Below the pieces are notes generated by a model. The model was given only the letters and a program-made list of their open reading frames with translations. It did no database searches and was not told the DNA's origin. Below are positions 8,357 to 16,293 of a DNA stretch of 23,750 nt, piece by piece. Source of the DNA: an uncultured Prevotella sp. (GTDB lineage Bacteria; Bacteroidota; Bacteroidia; Bacteroidales; Bacteroidaceae); assembly GCA_900319895.1 (NCBI GenBank), contig ONQK01000071.1:1-23750 (forward strand), read 5' to 3'. Both the position numbers and the translations under genes were made by a program. Numbering within the stretch: the first letter of the stretch is position 1; every line of letters starts with the position of its first letter.

Positions 8357-11300
8357 TTAATTGTTGGTGCGATTGGCATATTGGCTCAGCTCGGCATCCA
8401 GTTCGCTGGTGTCGTATTCTTCGAACACCAGTGGCTTGATTTTCTCTTGCAGCGCTTGGAAGATGACGAAGAGTGCCGGAACGATGAAGATTTGGCAAAT
8501 CGTGCCGATGAGCATGCCGCCCACTGCCGCCGCGCCCAGGGTCTGGTTCCCGTTTTTGCCCACGCCGCTTGCAAACATCATGGGCAGCAGACCGATGATC
8601 ATGGCGAGCGAGGTCATGAGGATGGGGCGCAGACGTGCTCCGGCTCCGAGGACGGCGGACCAGGTCAGCGCCATGCCTGTCTGTCGGCGTTCCAGTGCAA
8701 ATTGTACAATCAAAATGGCGTTTTTGGCCAACAAGCCGATGAGCATGATGAGTGAAATCTGCATGTAGATGTCGTTGGCATGTCCAAATATGGTGGTGAA
8801 GAGGAAGGCGCCTGCCAGTCCAAACGGGACGGAGAGGATCACTGACAATGGGAGCAGGTAGCTCTCGTATTGTGCTGCCAAGATCAAGTAGATGAACAGG
8901 ATACACAAGACGAAGATCAGGTAGGTGGAGCCACTTGCGGAGGCCTCCTCGCGGGTCAGGCCCGAATATTCATAGGCATATCCCGGCGGCAAGACTTGTG
9001 CAGCCACTTCTTCGGCTATCTTGATGGCTTGGCCGTTGGAAACGCCTGAGGCAGTGACTCCTGTGACGTTGATGGAGGTGAAAAGGTTGAAGCGGTTGAT
9101 GTTCGCCGGCCCGTAAACGCGTTTCATGGTGCAGAATTCCTGCACGGGTGCCATTCCGCCTGGGGTGCGCACATAAATGCTGTTGAGCGACTCCGGTGTG
9201 GCTCTTGTTTCTGGTGAGCCTTGGATCATTACACGGTAAAGTTTGCCATAGGCGTTGAAGTTTGAGGCATACAAACCTCCGTAATAGCCTTGAAGTGTGC
9301 TGAGCACTAGTGTCGGGGATATGTTGGCCTGCTTGCATTTGGCGACATCGACATCCAGCATATATTGCGGATAGTTCGGGTTGTAGGTTGTCATCACCAT
9401 GGTGAACTCCGGCCGTTTGTTCAGTTCGGCGATATAGTCGGTGACCACTTTGTAGAATTTGTTCAGGTCGCCGCCGGTCCTGTCTTGCATGACGATGGAC
9501 AGGCCTCCGCTGACGGAGTAGCCTTGAATCATCGGTGGTGCTGACGCGAAGATTTGGGCATCTTTGATGTGTGCCGTCTTCATGAAAATTTGTGCGGCGA
9601 CCATTTGTGCATCCATGGGGTTGATGAAAAACCGCCATACACCGTCGCCTTCCCATAGGCCGCTGAGCTTCCACCATAAGCCTTTTTGGCGCTCGGAGAA
9701 TGGTTTTAGCTTGACGATGAAGGTGGCCTGGTCTGAGCCGGCACCTGCCATGAAGCTGTAGCCTTGTAATTGTTCGCGGCTTTGGACGGCAGGGTCTGCT
9801 GCCAGTATGGAGTCGACCTGGTTGATGATCTGGCGTGTGCGGGCTGCCGATGTCGCGGGCGGCATGCTGACCATACAGAATATCGTTCCGGTGTCCTCGT
9901 CAGGCACCAAGCCTGTTTTGGCAATTTCCATGCTCCCCCACAGTCCGGCGATGCCCAGAACTACTGCCAGCCCGATGATTATGGGCTTGCGGATGCTGCG
10001 CTCCACGCCTTTTTTGTATTTCTCCACGATTTTCTCGTATGAGGTGTTGAAAGCCAAGTGGAAGCGGTCGATTCTCGACATCTTCTTTTCATGTCCTTCC
10101 TTGTCGTGTGGCTTCAGGAAGATGGCGCAGAGGGCTGGTGAGAGCGTCAAGGCGTTGAGGGCGGAGATGAAGATGGATACCGCCATGGTGATACCAAATT
10201 CACGATAGAAAGTACCGCTCGTTCCGCCGATGAATGATACGGGGATGAACACTGATGCCATGACCAGTGTGATGGAGATGATGGCACTGGAAATCTCGTT
10301 CATGGCATCGATAGAGGCCGTTAATGCTCTTTTATAGCCCTGGTCGAGCTTGGCATGTACGGCTTCAACCACCACGATGGCATCGTCGACCACGATGGCA
10401 ATGGCAAGCAGCAGGGCGGAAAGGGTCAAGAGGTTGATGGAGAAGCCGAAGAGCTTGAGGAAGAAGAACGTGCCGATAAGTGATACCGGAACGGCAATCA
10501 TGGGAATCAGCGTTGAGCGGAAATCTTGCAGGAAGATGTAAACCACGAAGAACACCAACAGCAGCGTCAGGATGAGGGTGAAAATCACCTCTTCTATGGC
10601 TGCATAGAGGAACTCGGTCACGTCGTAATTGATTTTATACTTCATGCCCGGCGGGAAGTTCTTGGCTTGGTTCTCCAACTCGTTTTTCACTTGCTTGGCA
10701 ATCTCGTTGGCGTTTGAGCCTGCAATCTGTTGCACCATGCCCATTACCGAGGGGATGTTGTCGTTGCGCATCGAGACGGAGTACTGCATGCCGCCCAACT
10801 CGATCTTTGCCACGTCTTTGAGCTTGAGGGTCTGTCCGCTTTGATTGCTGGAGATGATGATGTCCCCAAATTCTTCTGCCGTCTTCAGCCTTCCGCGATA
10901 GCGCATGGAATATTCGTATGCCACGTCTGACAGCTCTCCAAACGAGCCCGGAGCCGCCTCAATGTTCTGCTCAGCCAAGGCGCCGCTGATGTCGGAGGGC
11001 ATCAGCCCGTATTGTTTCATGACGTCGGGTTTGAGCCAAATACGCATGGAATAGGTCTTCATGCCTGGGCTCATCACATCGCCTACGCCTTGGATACGCT
11101 TGATGGCAGGAATGATGTTGATGTTGGCATAGTTGGTCAGGAATTCGTCGTCGTACCTGCCGTCTGAGGTCAAGGTGTACATCATCACTTGTGAGGTCTG
11201 GCGCTTGGTCACCGTCACACCGATGCGTGTCACCTCGGCGGGCATGAATGCCATGGCCTGCTGCACTCGGTTTTGTACGTTGACCGCACACATGTCCGCG

Positions 11301-11596
11301 TTCATGCCTTGGCGGAACAGGATGGAGATGGAGGCGGAGCCCGACGAAGCTGTCGATGAAATGTAGTCCATGCCTTCAACGCCGTTGATGCTTTCCTCAA
11401 GGGGTGTGATGACGGAGTTTTTAACCGTTTCAGCATCGGCACCAGGGTAGCTGGTGTATACCATCACCGTCGGTGGCGCGATGTCTGGATATTGCTCGAT
11501 GGGGAGTGTGGTCAGGCCAATGAAACCCAGTATCACGATAACGATGGAAATCACCGTCGAGAGCACCGGGCGCTTGATAAATGCTGTAAAAGTCAT
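8357..11596 (-). CDS. RND multidrug efflux permease (AcrB/MexB-like, HAE-1 family)
   Basis: A 1079-residue inner-membrane proton-driven pump. The N-terminus FIKRPVLSTVISIVI starts TM1. D404-D405 in VVDDAIVVVE is the proton-relay pair of TM4 (D407/D408 in AcrB), and K958 in LLAKNAILIVQFA matches K940 of TM10. Two large periplasmic loops follow TM1 and TM7, and several helices close the protein, as in AcrB. Length is slightly above AcrB (1049). It is the second gene of the adaptor-pump-outer membrane factor set; the start is 30 bp past the adaptor stop. Clinically these pumps expel antibiotics, bile acids or dyes, but the actual substrates here are unknown. No local TetR, MarR or AraC regulator is encoded in the window. 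Confidence 0.95.
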   Translation of the reverse strand: MTFTAFIKRPVLSTVISIVIVILGFIGLTTLPIEQYPDIAPPTVMVYTSYPGADAETVKNSVITPLEESINGVEGMDYISSTASSGSASISILFRQGMNADMCAVNVQNRVQQAMAFMPAEVTRIGVTVTKRQTSQVMMYTLTSDGRYDDEFLTNYANINIIPAIKRIQGVGDVMSPGMKTYSMRIWLKPDVMKQYGLMPSDISGALAEQNIEAAPGSFGELSDVAYEYSMRYRGRLKTAEEFGDIIISSNQSGQTLKLKDVAKIELGGMQYSVSMRNDNIPSVMGMVQQIAGSNANEIAKQVKNELENQAKNFPPGMKYKINYDVTEFLYAAIEEVIFTLILTLLLVFFVVYIFLQDFRSTLIPMIAVPVSLIGTFFFLKLFGFSINLLTLSALLLAIAIVVDDAIVVVEAVHAKLDQGYKRALTASIDAMNEISSAIISITLVMASVFIPVSFIGGTSGTFYREFGITMAVSIFISALNALTLSPALCAIFLKPHDKEGHEKKMSRIDRFHLAFNTSYEKIVEKYKKGVERSIRKPIIIGLAVVLGIAGLWGSMEIAKTGLVPDEDTGTIFCMVSMPPATSAARTRQIINQVDSILAADPAVQSREQLQGYSFMAGAGSDQATFIVKLKPFSERQKGLWWKLSGLWEGDGVWRFFINPMDAQMVAAQIFMKTAHIKDAQIFASAPPMIQGYSVSGGLSIVMQDRTGGDLNKFYKVVTDYIAELNKRPEFTMVMTTYNPNYPQYMLDVDVAKCKQANISPTLVLSTLQGYYGGLYASNFNAYGKLYRVMIQGSPETRATPESLNSIYVRTPGGMAPVQEFCTMKRVYGPANINRFNLFTSINVTGVTASGVSNGQAIKIAEEVAAQVLPPGYAYEYSGLTREEASASGSTYLIFVLCILFIYLILAAQYESYLLPLSVILSVPFGLAGAFLFTTIFGHANDIYMQISLIMLIGLLAKNAILIVQFALERRQTGMALTWSAVLGAGARLRPILMTSLAMIIGLLPMMFASGVGKNGNQTLGAAAVGGMLIGTICQIFIVPALFVIFQALQEKIKPLVFEEYDTSELDAELSQYANRTNN

Positions 11597-11626
11597 ATGC
11601 TTTCAGTATACGTTTTGAGAAATTTC

Positions 11627-12928
11627 TTATTTTGACATCTTTCTTTTTGCTTTCCATGAACCGAGCTTCATGCCTAGGATGAAAGTCAGGACGATGATGG
11701 CTATTGCGACTGCGCCTCCAATGAGGACGGCGGTCAGCATGCCCTTTTGGCCCGTTGCCTCGATAATGTCGCCTGCCGTCATGGCCTTGGCTTGCTCCTC
11801 GATCTTTTTCTGGTAGCGTTCAGGGGTGATGGGCACAATGTCCATGCCGTCGGTGAGCTTGGTGATGCCGTTGGTCACATATTTGTCGCCGGCTTTCACG
11901 CCTTCGGTGACGATGTATTGGGTGCCGTTGGTTTGTGGGTCGACCTTGATTTCTGTGTATCTTGCCTTGTTGTCTTTGCCGAGAAGGTATACAAAATGTT
12001 TGTCTTGCACTTCCAAAACGCATTCTTGCGGGATGAGGATCTCGTCGGTGCTCGCCCGGGGAACGATGATCGAGCTGGAGCCGCCGCTCTTCAAAAGTCC
12101 CTGCGGGTTGGGGAAACGGGCAATGATCTGGACGGCACCGGTGGTTGGGTCGATAACACCGCTCACTTTATGGATGCGCCCTTCCTCATTGAACAGGCTG
12201 CCGTCGGTGAGCTGGAGCTTGACAGGGGGCATCTTGGCTATGGCATTGCTCATGCTGCCTGCTGTCTTGGTCATCTCCAAAATGTCTTTCTCGTTCATGG
12301 AGAAGTATACTTCCATGGAACTGTTGTCGGAAACTGTCGTTAGAGGCTGTTGGATGGAGCCGCTGACCAGTGCGCCGACCTTGTAGGGGATATTGCCGAC
12401 GACGCCCTTGGCCGGACTTTTTACATAGCAGAAATTCAGGGCCTCGCGTGCGCCGGCCAGGGCTGCCTGCGCTTGTGCCAACTGGGCTTTTGCACTTTGG
12501 TATGTATTTTCTGTGGCTTGTAGCTCAAATTTTCCCACAACATTTTTCTCAAACAGCTGTTTGCTGTTTTCATAGGTCAATTTTGCTGTGTTGACCTGTG
12601 ATTGTGCAGTGTTGACGGCTGCTTGCGCCTGTCTTACTTGTGCTTGGGCTGCTTCGTTGTCGATGACGAATAGCAGTTGCCCAACGCCAACCTTTTGTCC
12701 TTCTTGTACGCAAACGCGTGTGATGAAGCCCGATGCCTTGGGGCGGATTTCAACGTCTTGTACACCCTTGATGGTCGCAGGATAAGTGGATTTCATGTCT
12801 GCGTTAGATGCACTGATGGCTACTACTGGAAATTCGTTGTCGCCAAAACTTGGTATTCCGCCGCCTTTTCCACATGAGGCAACAAAAGCAGCAACCGCTG
12901 CCATGAATAAAAAATGTCTTGCTTTCAT
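11627..12928 (-). CDS. RND efflux periplasmic adaptor (MFP) with extra C-terminal membrane helix
   Basis: A 433-residue adaptor that would bridge pump and outer-membrane channel. The N-terminus is a lipoprotein signal with lipobox VASC and Cys19. A biotinyl/lipoyl half-motif lies near 60-90 (ASGFITRVCVQEGQKVGVGQ), a long helical hairpin at about 93-165, then the second lipoyl half (KSPAKGVVGNIPYKVGALV), beta-barrel and membrane-proximal domains. Unusually, residues 397-420 form a hydrophobic helix followed by a basic tail (KAKRK), which normal AcrA-type adaptors lack and which makes the protein longer than the usual 370-400. ATG 12928 is chosen because the signal peptide starts there; upstream in-frame codons give a hydrophilic extension. 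It is the first gene of the efflux operon. Confidence 0.92.
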   Translation of the reverse strand: MKARHFLFMAAVAAFVASCGKGGGIPSFGDNEFPVVAISASNADMKSTYPATIKGVQDVEIRPKASGFITRVCVQEGQKVGVGQLLFVIDNEAAQAQVRQAQAAVNTAQSQVNTAKLTYENSKQLFEKNVVGKFELQATENTYQSAKAQLAQAQAALAGAREALNFCYVKSPAKGVVGNIPYKVGALVSGSIQQPLTTVSDNSSMEVYFSMNEKDILEMTKTAGSMSNAIAKMPPVKLQLTDGSLFNEEGRIHKVSGVIDPTTGAVQIIARFPNPQGLLKSGGSSSIIVPRASTDEILIPQECVLEVQDKHFVYLLGKDNKARYTEIKVDPQTNGTQYIVTEGVKAGDKYVTNGITKLTDGMDIVPITPERYQKKIEEQAKAMTAGDIIEATGQKGMLTAVLIGGAVAIAIIVLTFILGMKLGSWKAKRKMSK

Positions 12929-13021
12929 ATATTTGTTTGTTTTTTTGTTGTCGAAAATGGTTCGTATGTCTTGCCTTTCCATTGAGCTCCCGTTTTTGTC
13001 TTATGCTTGTTTGTTTTACGC

Positions 13022-13053
13022 CTGAAAACTTTTTTGCACTTTTAAGTTTTCAG
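13022..13053 (-). promoter_or_regulatory. perfect 10-bp inverted repeat in front of the efflux operon
   Basis: CTGAAAACTT (13022-13031) and AAGTTTTCAG (13044-13053) are perfectly inverted arms separated by 12 bp. The dyad begins about 5 bp downstream of the -7 box on the minus strand, so it covers or directly follows the expected transcription start, 95-125 bp before the adaptor ATG. It could be a repressor operator or an RNA hairpin in the leader; the sequence alone does not decide. Confidence 0.55.
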
Positions 13054-13057
13054 TTTG

Positions 13058-13065
13058 CAAAGGTA
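13058..13065 (-). promoter_or_regulatory. -7 box of the efflux / lpxA operon
   Basis: The minus strand reads TACCTTTG, an exact TAnnTTTG match, about 130 nt before the adaptor ATG. The upstream 19-22 bp position has no TTTG, so the -33 element is weak and the promoter may depend on an activator or be naturally low. Confidence 0.55.
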
Positions 13066-13125
13066 CATATTATTTTTCATAATGGGGCATTCGTCAGCAT
13101 TTATTTAACATTAATTACAGATAGT

Positions 13126-13141
13126 CCGGCTTAGGTGCCGG
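13126..13141 (-). terminator. short hairpin after the tRNA nucleotidyltransferase gene
   Basis: CCGGC and GCCGG arms (13126-13130, 13137-13141) enclose a 6-nt loop 5 bp past the TGA at 13147. There is no T-run after it on the minus strand, so termination would be weak. It separates the nucleotidyltransferase gene from the efflux promoter. Confidence 0.3.
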
Positions 13142-13146
13142 CGTCT

Positions 13147-14625
13147 TCAAGACACGGGCTTTAATCCCATTTTCCGTGCCTCTTCAATCAATAATTGCAT
13201 GAGGGGCTCGCGTTGGTTGGGCACTTTGTTGTCTAAAACGGCGTCTTTCATGCATTTTTTCAGCATGCCGACTTGTTGTGAGGGCGGAAGGTTGAAGATT
13301 TCCATCACTTCGTTGCCGTCGATCACTGGTTGCAGCTCACGTTGCCAATCCCGTTGCTTGAGGTCTGAGAGTTTTTCTCTTACGATGCGGAAATTGTCCA
13401 GGAAACGTTGTTTGCGTACCTCATTTTTGCTGGTAATGTCGGCTTCACACAGTATGATGAGGTCGTCGATGTCCTCGCCGGCATCGTTGATGAGGCGACG
13501 GACGGCGCTGTCGGTGACAATGTCGTCGGAAATGGCGATGGGGCGCATGTGCAGGTCGACCAGCTTTTGTACATATTTCATCTTAGCATCCATGGGCAGC
13601 TTGTTGCGTCGAAAAATTAGGGGGATCATCTTGGCACCGACAAAATTGTGGTTGTGGAACGTCCAGCCTGCCGCAGGGTCCCATCGCTTGCTGCGCGTCT
13701 TGCCAATGTCGTGGAAAAGGGCCGCCCACCTGAGCCAGAGGAAACGGCTGGTGTCTGCCTGGCCTTCTTGTCCCTTGGAAAGGTCGTCTTGTTGCTTCCG
13801 GGCAATGTTGTCAACCACTTCCAAAGTGTGGTAAAAATTGTTTTTATGCGACCGGCCGTTTCTTGTCTCCACGATGTCCAGTGCTGTTAGTTCTGGTAAG
13901 ATCAACTGTAGCAGGCCGCTTCGATGCAAGTCGACCAGTCCTTTGCTCGGCCGGCGTGTCATCATGATTTTGTTCAACTCATCGGCAATGCGCTCTTTGC
14001 TGATGATGTTGATGCGATGGGCATTGCGCTCAAGGGCACTGAAAGTCTTGTCTTCAATGAAGAAATTGAGTTGTGCGGCAAATCGGACACATCTGAGCAT
14101 CCGCAGCGGGTCGTCGGAGAAGGTGATGTCGGGGTCGAGCGGCGTGCGGATGATGCCGTCTTCCATGTCGGCCAGACCGTCAAAGGGGTCGACCAATTCT
14201 CCAAATCGTTCGGCATTGAGGCAGATGGCAAGGGCATTGATGGTGAAGTCCCTCCTGTTTTGGTCGTCTTCAAGCGTACCGTCCTCGACGATGGGTTTGC
14301 GCGAGTCGTGGCGGTAGCTTTCCTTTCTGGCACCAACGAATTCTATTTCCATGTCTCCGTACTTTACTTGCGCGGTGCCGAAGTTGCGGAAAACGCTTAA
14401 ATGGGCATGCTTGCCCAGCTCTTTTTTCAGCTCTTCTGCCACGAGGATGCCGTTGCCGACGACAACAACGTCGATGTCGCCTGATTTTCGCTCTAGGAAG
14501 ATGTCGCGCACATAGCCGCCCACGACATAGCATTCTACGCCTAATCTGTCTGCCACCAGCGAAATCTTGTGGAAGATTCCGCGGTCGAGAATTTTAGCAA
14601 GTTCTTCGTCTGAATAGAATTTCAT
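13147..14625 (-). CDS. tRNA nucleotidyltransferase / poly(A) polymerase family protein with HD domain
   Basis: A 492-residue cytoplasmic enzyme of the class II CCA-adding/poly(A) polymerase family, expected to build or repair the tRNA 3' CCA end. The nucleotidyltransferase head has GGYVRD at 36-41 and the metal-binding D50-I-D52. RRDFTINAL at about 124-132 and the DPLRMLRCVRFAAQL block (about 172-186) are the neck motifs that select ATP/CTP. An HD phosphohydrolase domain follows with H305-D306 in LFHDIGKT and later LVDLHMRP. ATG 14625 is chosen; an in-frame TTG at 14640 would add only five residues. HD-bearing members can have 2',3'-cyclic phosphodiesterase or phosphatase activity; whether this one does, and whether it adds CCA or poly(A), cannot be told from sequence. 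Confidence 0.92.
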   Translation of the reverse strand: MKFYSDEELAKILDRGIFHKISLVADRLGVECYVVGGYVRDIFLERKSGDIDVVVVGNGILVAEELKKELGKHAHLSVFRNFGTAQVKYGDMEIEFVGARKESYRHDSRKPIVEDGTLEDDQNRRDFTINALAICLNAERFGELVDPFDGLADMEDGIIRTPLDPDITFSDDPLRMLRCVRFAAQLNFFIEDKTFSALERNAHRINIISKERIADELNKIMMTRRPSKGLVDLHRSGLLQLILPELTALDIVETRNGRSHKNNFYHTLEVVDNIARKQQDDLSKGQEGQADTSRFLWLRWAALFHDIGKTRSKRWDPAAGWTFHNHNFVGAKMIPLIFRRNKLPMDAKMKYVQKLVDLHMRPIAISDDIVTDSAVRRLINDAGEDIDDLIILCEADITSKNEVRKQRFLDNFRIVREKLSDLKQRDWQRELQPVIDGNEVMEIFNLPPSQQVGMLKKCMKDAVLDNKVPNQREPLMQLLIEEARKMGLKPVS

Positions 14626-14640
14626 CTTGTTGATACTCAA

Positions 14641-14991
14641 TTGTTTGCTTTGTAAAGATGCCCGTTGCCTTGGAATTGCCTCAAAAACGTGATTTGATGC
14701 ACTGTGTGAGGCTGTCTTGAAGATGGACTAAGGGCTGATGGCCTATGATGTATTCGGTATTGTCCACCTTAATTATTTATATGGGCACAGTAATTGTCTA
14801 GCCTCGGCATGCCACTTTCACCTTGGGGCGAATCCTGCTTTTTCTTGATGATTCATGCCGTTGGAGACTGCCCTGGCTTGCCGAAGCCCTGGGTAAACAG
14901 TGCCGATATGGCAATAGAAGCCGTTGGCGCATATATTCAAACGTCTGACCTTTCCTCTCATGCCTCCTTTTATCAGTGCCGATGGACGATA
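14641..14991. other. about 350 bp without a recognisable gene
   Basis: This interval lies between the folE stop and the tRNA nucleotidyltransferase start, both on the minus strand. I see no credible coding region, tRNA or repeat. The only structure found is a 5-bp GGCTT/AAGCC stem with a 4-nt loop at 14875-14888, without a T-run. No TAnnTTTG box is visible on the minus strand ahead of the nucleotidyltransferase gene, so its promoter is not identified. Open frames here overlap folE in other frames or show no family features. Confidence 0.5.
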
Positions 14992-15585
14992 TTACAATCT
15001 GCCCGACTCTCCACGGAGCAGGTTCATGAATTCTTCGCGTGTCTTGGCTTGGTTGAAGGCACCGGAGAAGTCGCTGGTCGTTGTGATGGAATTCCTCTTT
15101 TCCACGCCTCGCATTTGCATGCACATGTGTTTCGCTTCTACAACAACCATTACGCCTAGCGGCTTGAGGGCATCCTCGATACAGTCTTTAATCTGTTGGG
15201 TCATCCTTTCCTGCACCTGCAGCCGATGGCTGAAAATGTCGACGACGCGGGCGATTTTGCTCAGCCCGGTGATGTGCCCGTCGGGAATGTATGCCACATG
15301 TACTTTCCCGTAGAAGGGCAGCATGTGGTGCTCGCACAATGAGAAGAAGTCGATGTCTTTGACGATGACCATCTGGTTGTATTTTTCCTCAAAGAGTGCA
15401 TCGCGCAACACTTGATGAGCATCTTGAAAATAGCCGCGGGTCAATATTTGCATGGCCTTGGCCACCCGCATGGGTGTTTTCTGGAGCCCCTCACGCTCGA
15501 GGTCTTCGCCCAGCAGGGTGATGATTTCCTTGTAGTGTTCCGACAGGCTGTCCAGGCCATCGCGGAATTGCGTCTCTGGATTCAT
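14992..15585 (-). CDS. folE: GTP cyclohydrolase I (FolE)
   Basis: A 197-residue enzyme converting GTP to 7,8-dihydroneopterin triphosphate and formate, the entry to folate and, in many bacteria, queuosine-type 7-deazapurines. The zinc ligands are all present: C84 and H87 in SLCEHHMLP and C155 in KHMCMQMRG, with the same spacing as C110, H113 and C181 of E. coli FolE. The ITGLSKIARVVDIFSHR and GVEKRNSITTTS blocks complete the active site. It is the last gene of a five-gene minus-strand unit, starting 33 bp after the SPOR gene. Length is on the short side of the family (about 190-220) and normal. Confidence 0.96.
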   Translation of the reverse strand: MNPETQFRDGLDSLSEHYKEIITLLGEDLEREGLQKTPMRVAKAMQILTRGYFQDAHQVLRDALFEEKYNQMVIVKDIDFFSLCEHHMLPFYGKVHVAYIPDGHITGLSKIARVVDIFSHRLQVQERMTQQIKDCIEDALKPLGVMVVVEAKHMCMQMRGVEKRNSITTTSDFSGAFNQAKTREEFMNLLRGESGRL

Positions 15586-15618
15586 TTTTACTTTTTTAAT
15601 TAAACATTTAGTGTCGTT

Positions 15619-16242
15619 TTATCTCACAATAATCATTTCTTTGACGATGGATGCCGACTTGAAGCCTTCCCTCTTCAGCCGGTTCAGCATTTGCAGGGCA
15701 TCTCCGTGGTTATGGAAAGTGCCTACGAGACATCTCCACCTGGGAGACTGGAAATGCGGGTATACATCTATGCTGGGGAAGATTGACTTGACCTTGTTGG
15801 CCGCCTCATGTGCCCCGTTTTTCCCGATTCTGTTGTTCGGACCTGTGTAAACCTGGATGCGGTAGCCTTGTACTTTTCGGCTGCCTTGAATCATCTTCTT
15901 GCTGCGGTCCACCTCGCCCGTCTTTTCGTTGATGCCGCCATTGGGCAACACCGTCTTGTAGGAAATGTCGGACTTGTGCTCATCTTTATTCGCATTCTCC
16001 TCCGTCTCTTTTTCCTCGTTTGGCTCTTTTTCGCTTGGGGCCTTTTTGTCTTCTGGTAGGATGATGGGCTTTTTGGTGACAATGATTTTGCCGTTGATGA
16101 GCGAGTCGATTTCCGAACTTTGCGTGACCTTGACAATTCCTTTTCCGGCCTCTCTTTTTTGGAGGCTGTCAAGGAATGTCTGTGCTTTGGTGCTGCCAGC
16201 TATTCCAAAGGCTGTCAACAGCGTGAGAATCAGGTGTTTCAT
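15619..16242 (-). CDS. secreted SPOR-domain protein
   Basis: A 207-residue exported protein. Residues 1-20 form a signal peptide with a likely cut after STKA. The middle (about 60-120) is charged and Glu/Lys-rich, probably a flexible linker. Residues ~125-205 form a SPOR domain, recognisable from YRIQVYTGP at its start, the RWRCLVGTF strand and the ALQMLNRLKREGF helix. SPOR domains bind glycan strands stripped of stem peptides, so the protein probably marks septal or remodelled peptidoglycan in the periplasm; this is family knowledge. It lies between tpiA (51 bp upstream) and folE (33 bp downstream) in the same transcription direction. Confidence 0.88.
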   Translation of the reverse strand: MKHLILTLLTAFGIAGSTKAQTFLDSLQKREAGKGIVKVTQSSEIDSLINGKIIVTKKPIILPEDKKAPSEKEPNEEKETEENANKDEHKSDISYKTVLPNGGINEKTGEVDRSKKMIQGSRKVQGYRIQVYTGPNNRIGKNGAHEAANKVKSIFPSIDVYPHFQSPRWRCLVGTFHNHGDALQMLNRLKREGFKSASIVKEMIIVR

Positions 16243-16293
16243 CGTTTTGAGTTTCGGTTTACTGTATTTGTGAAATGTTTTAGCAGGTTGTGC

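Noticed and set aside
8334..8906. In-frame upstream extension of the outer-membrane factor gene
   Set aside because: It overlaps the 3' end of the pump gene in another frame, and the lipoprotein signal peptide begins exactly at ATG 8333.
11747..12343. 198-codon plus-strand frame opposite the efflux adaptor
   Set aside because: Antisense of a well-supported adaptor gene; no recognisable domain.
14875..14888. Short GGCTT/AAGCC stem as terminator of the folE operon
   Set aside because: Only 5 bp, no T-run on the minus strand, and about 100 nt after the folE stop.
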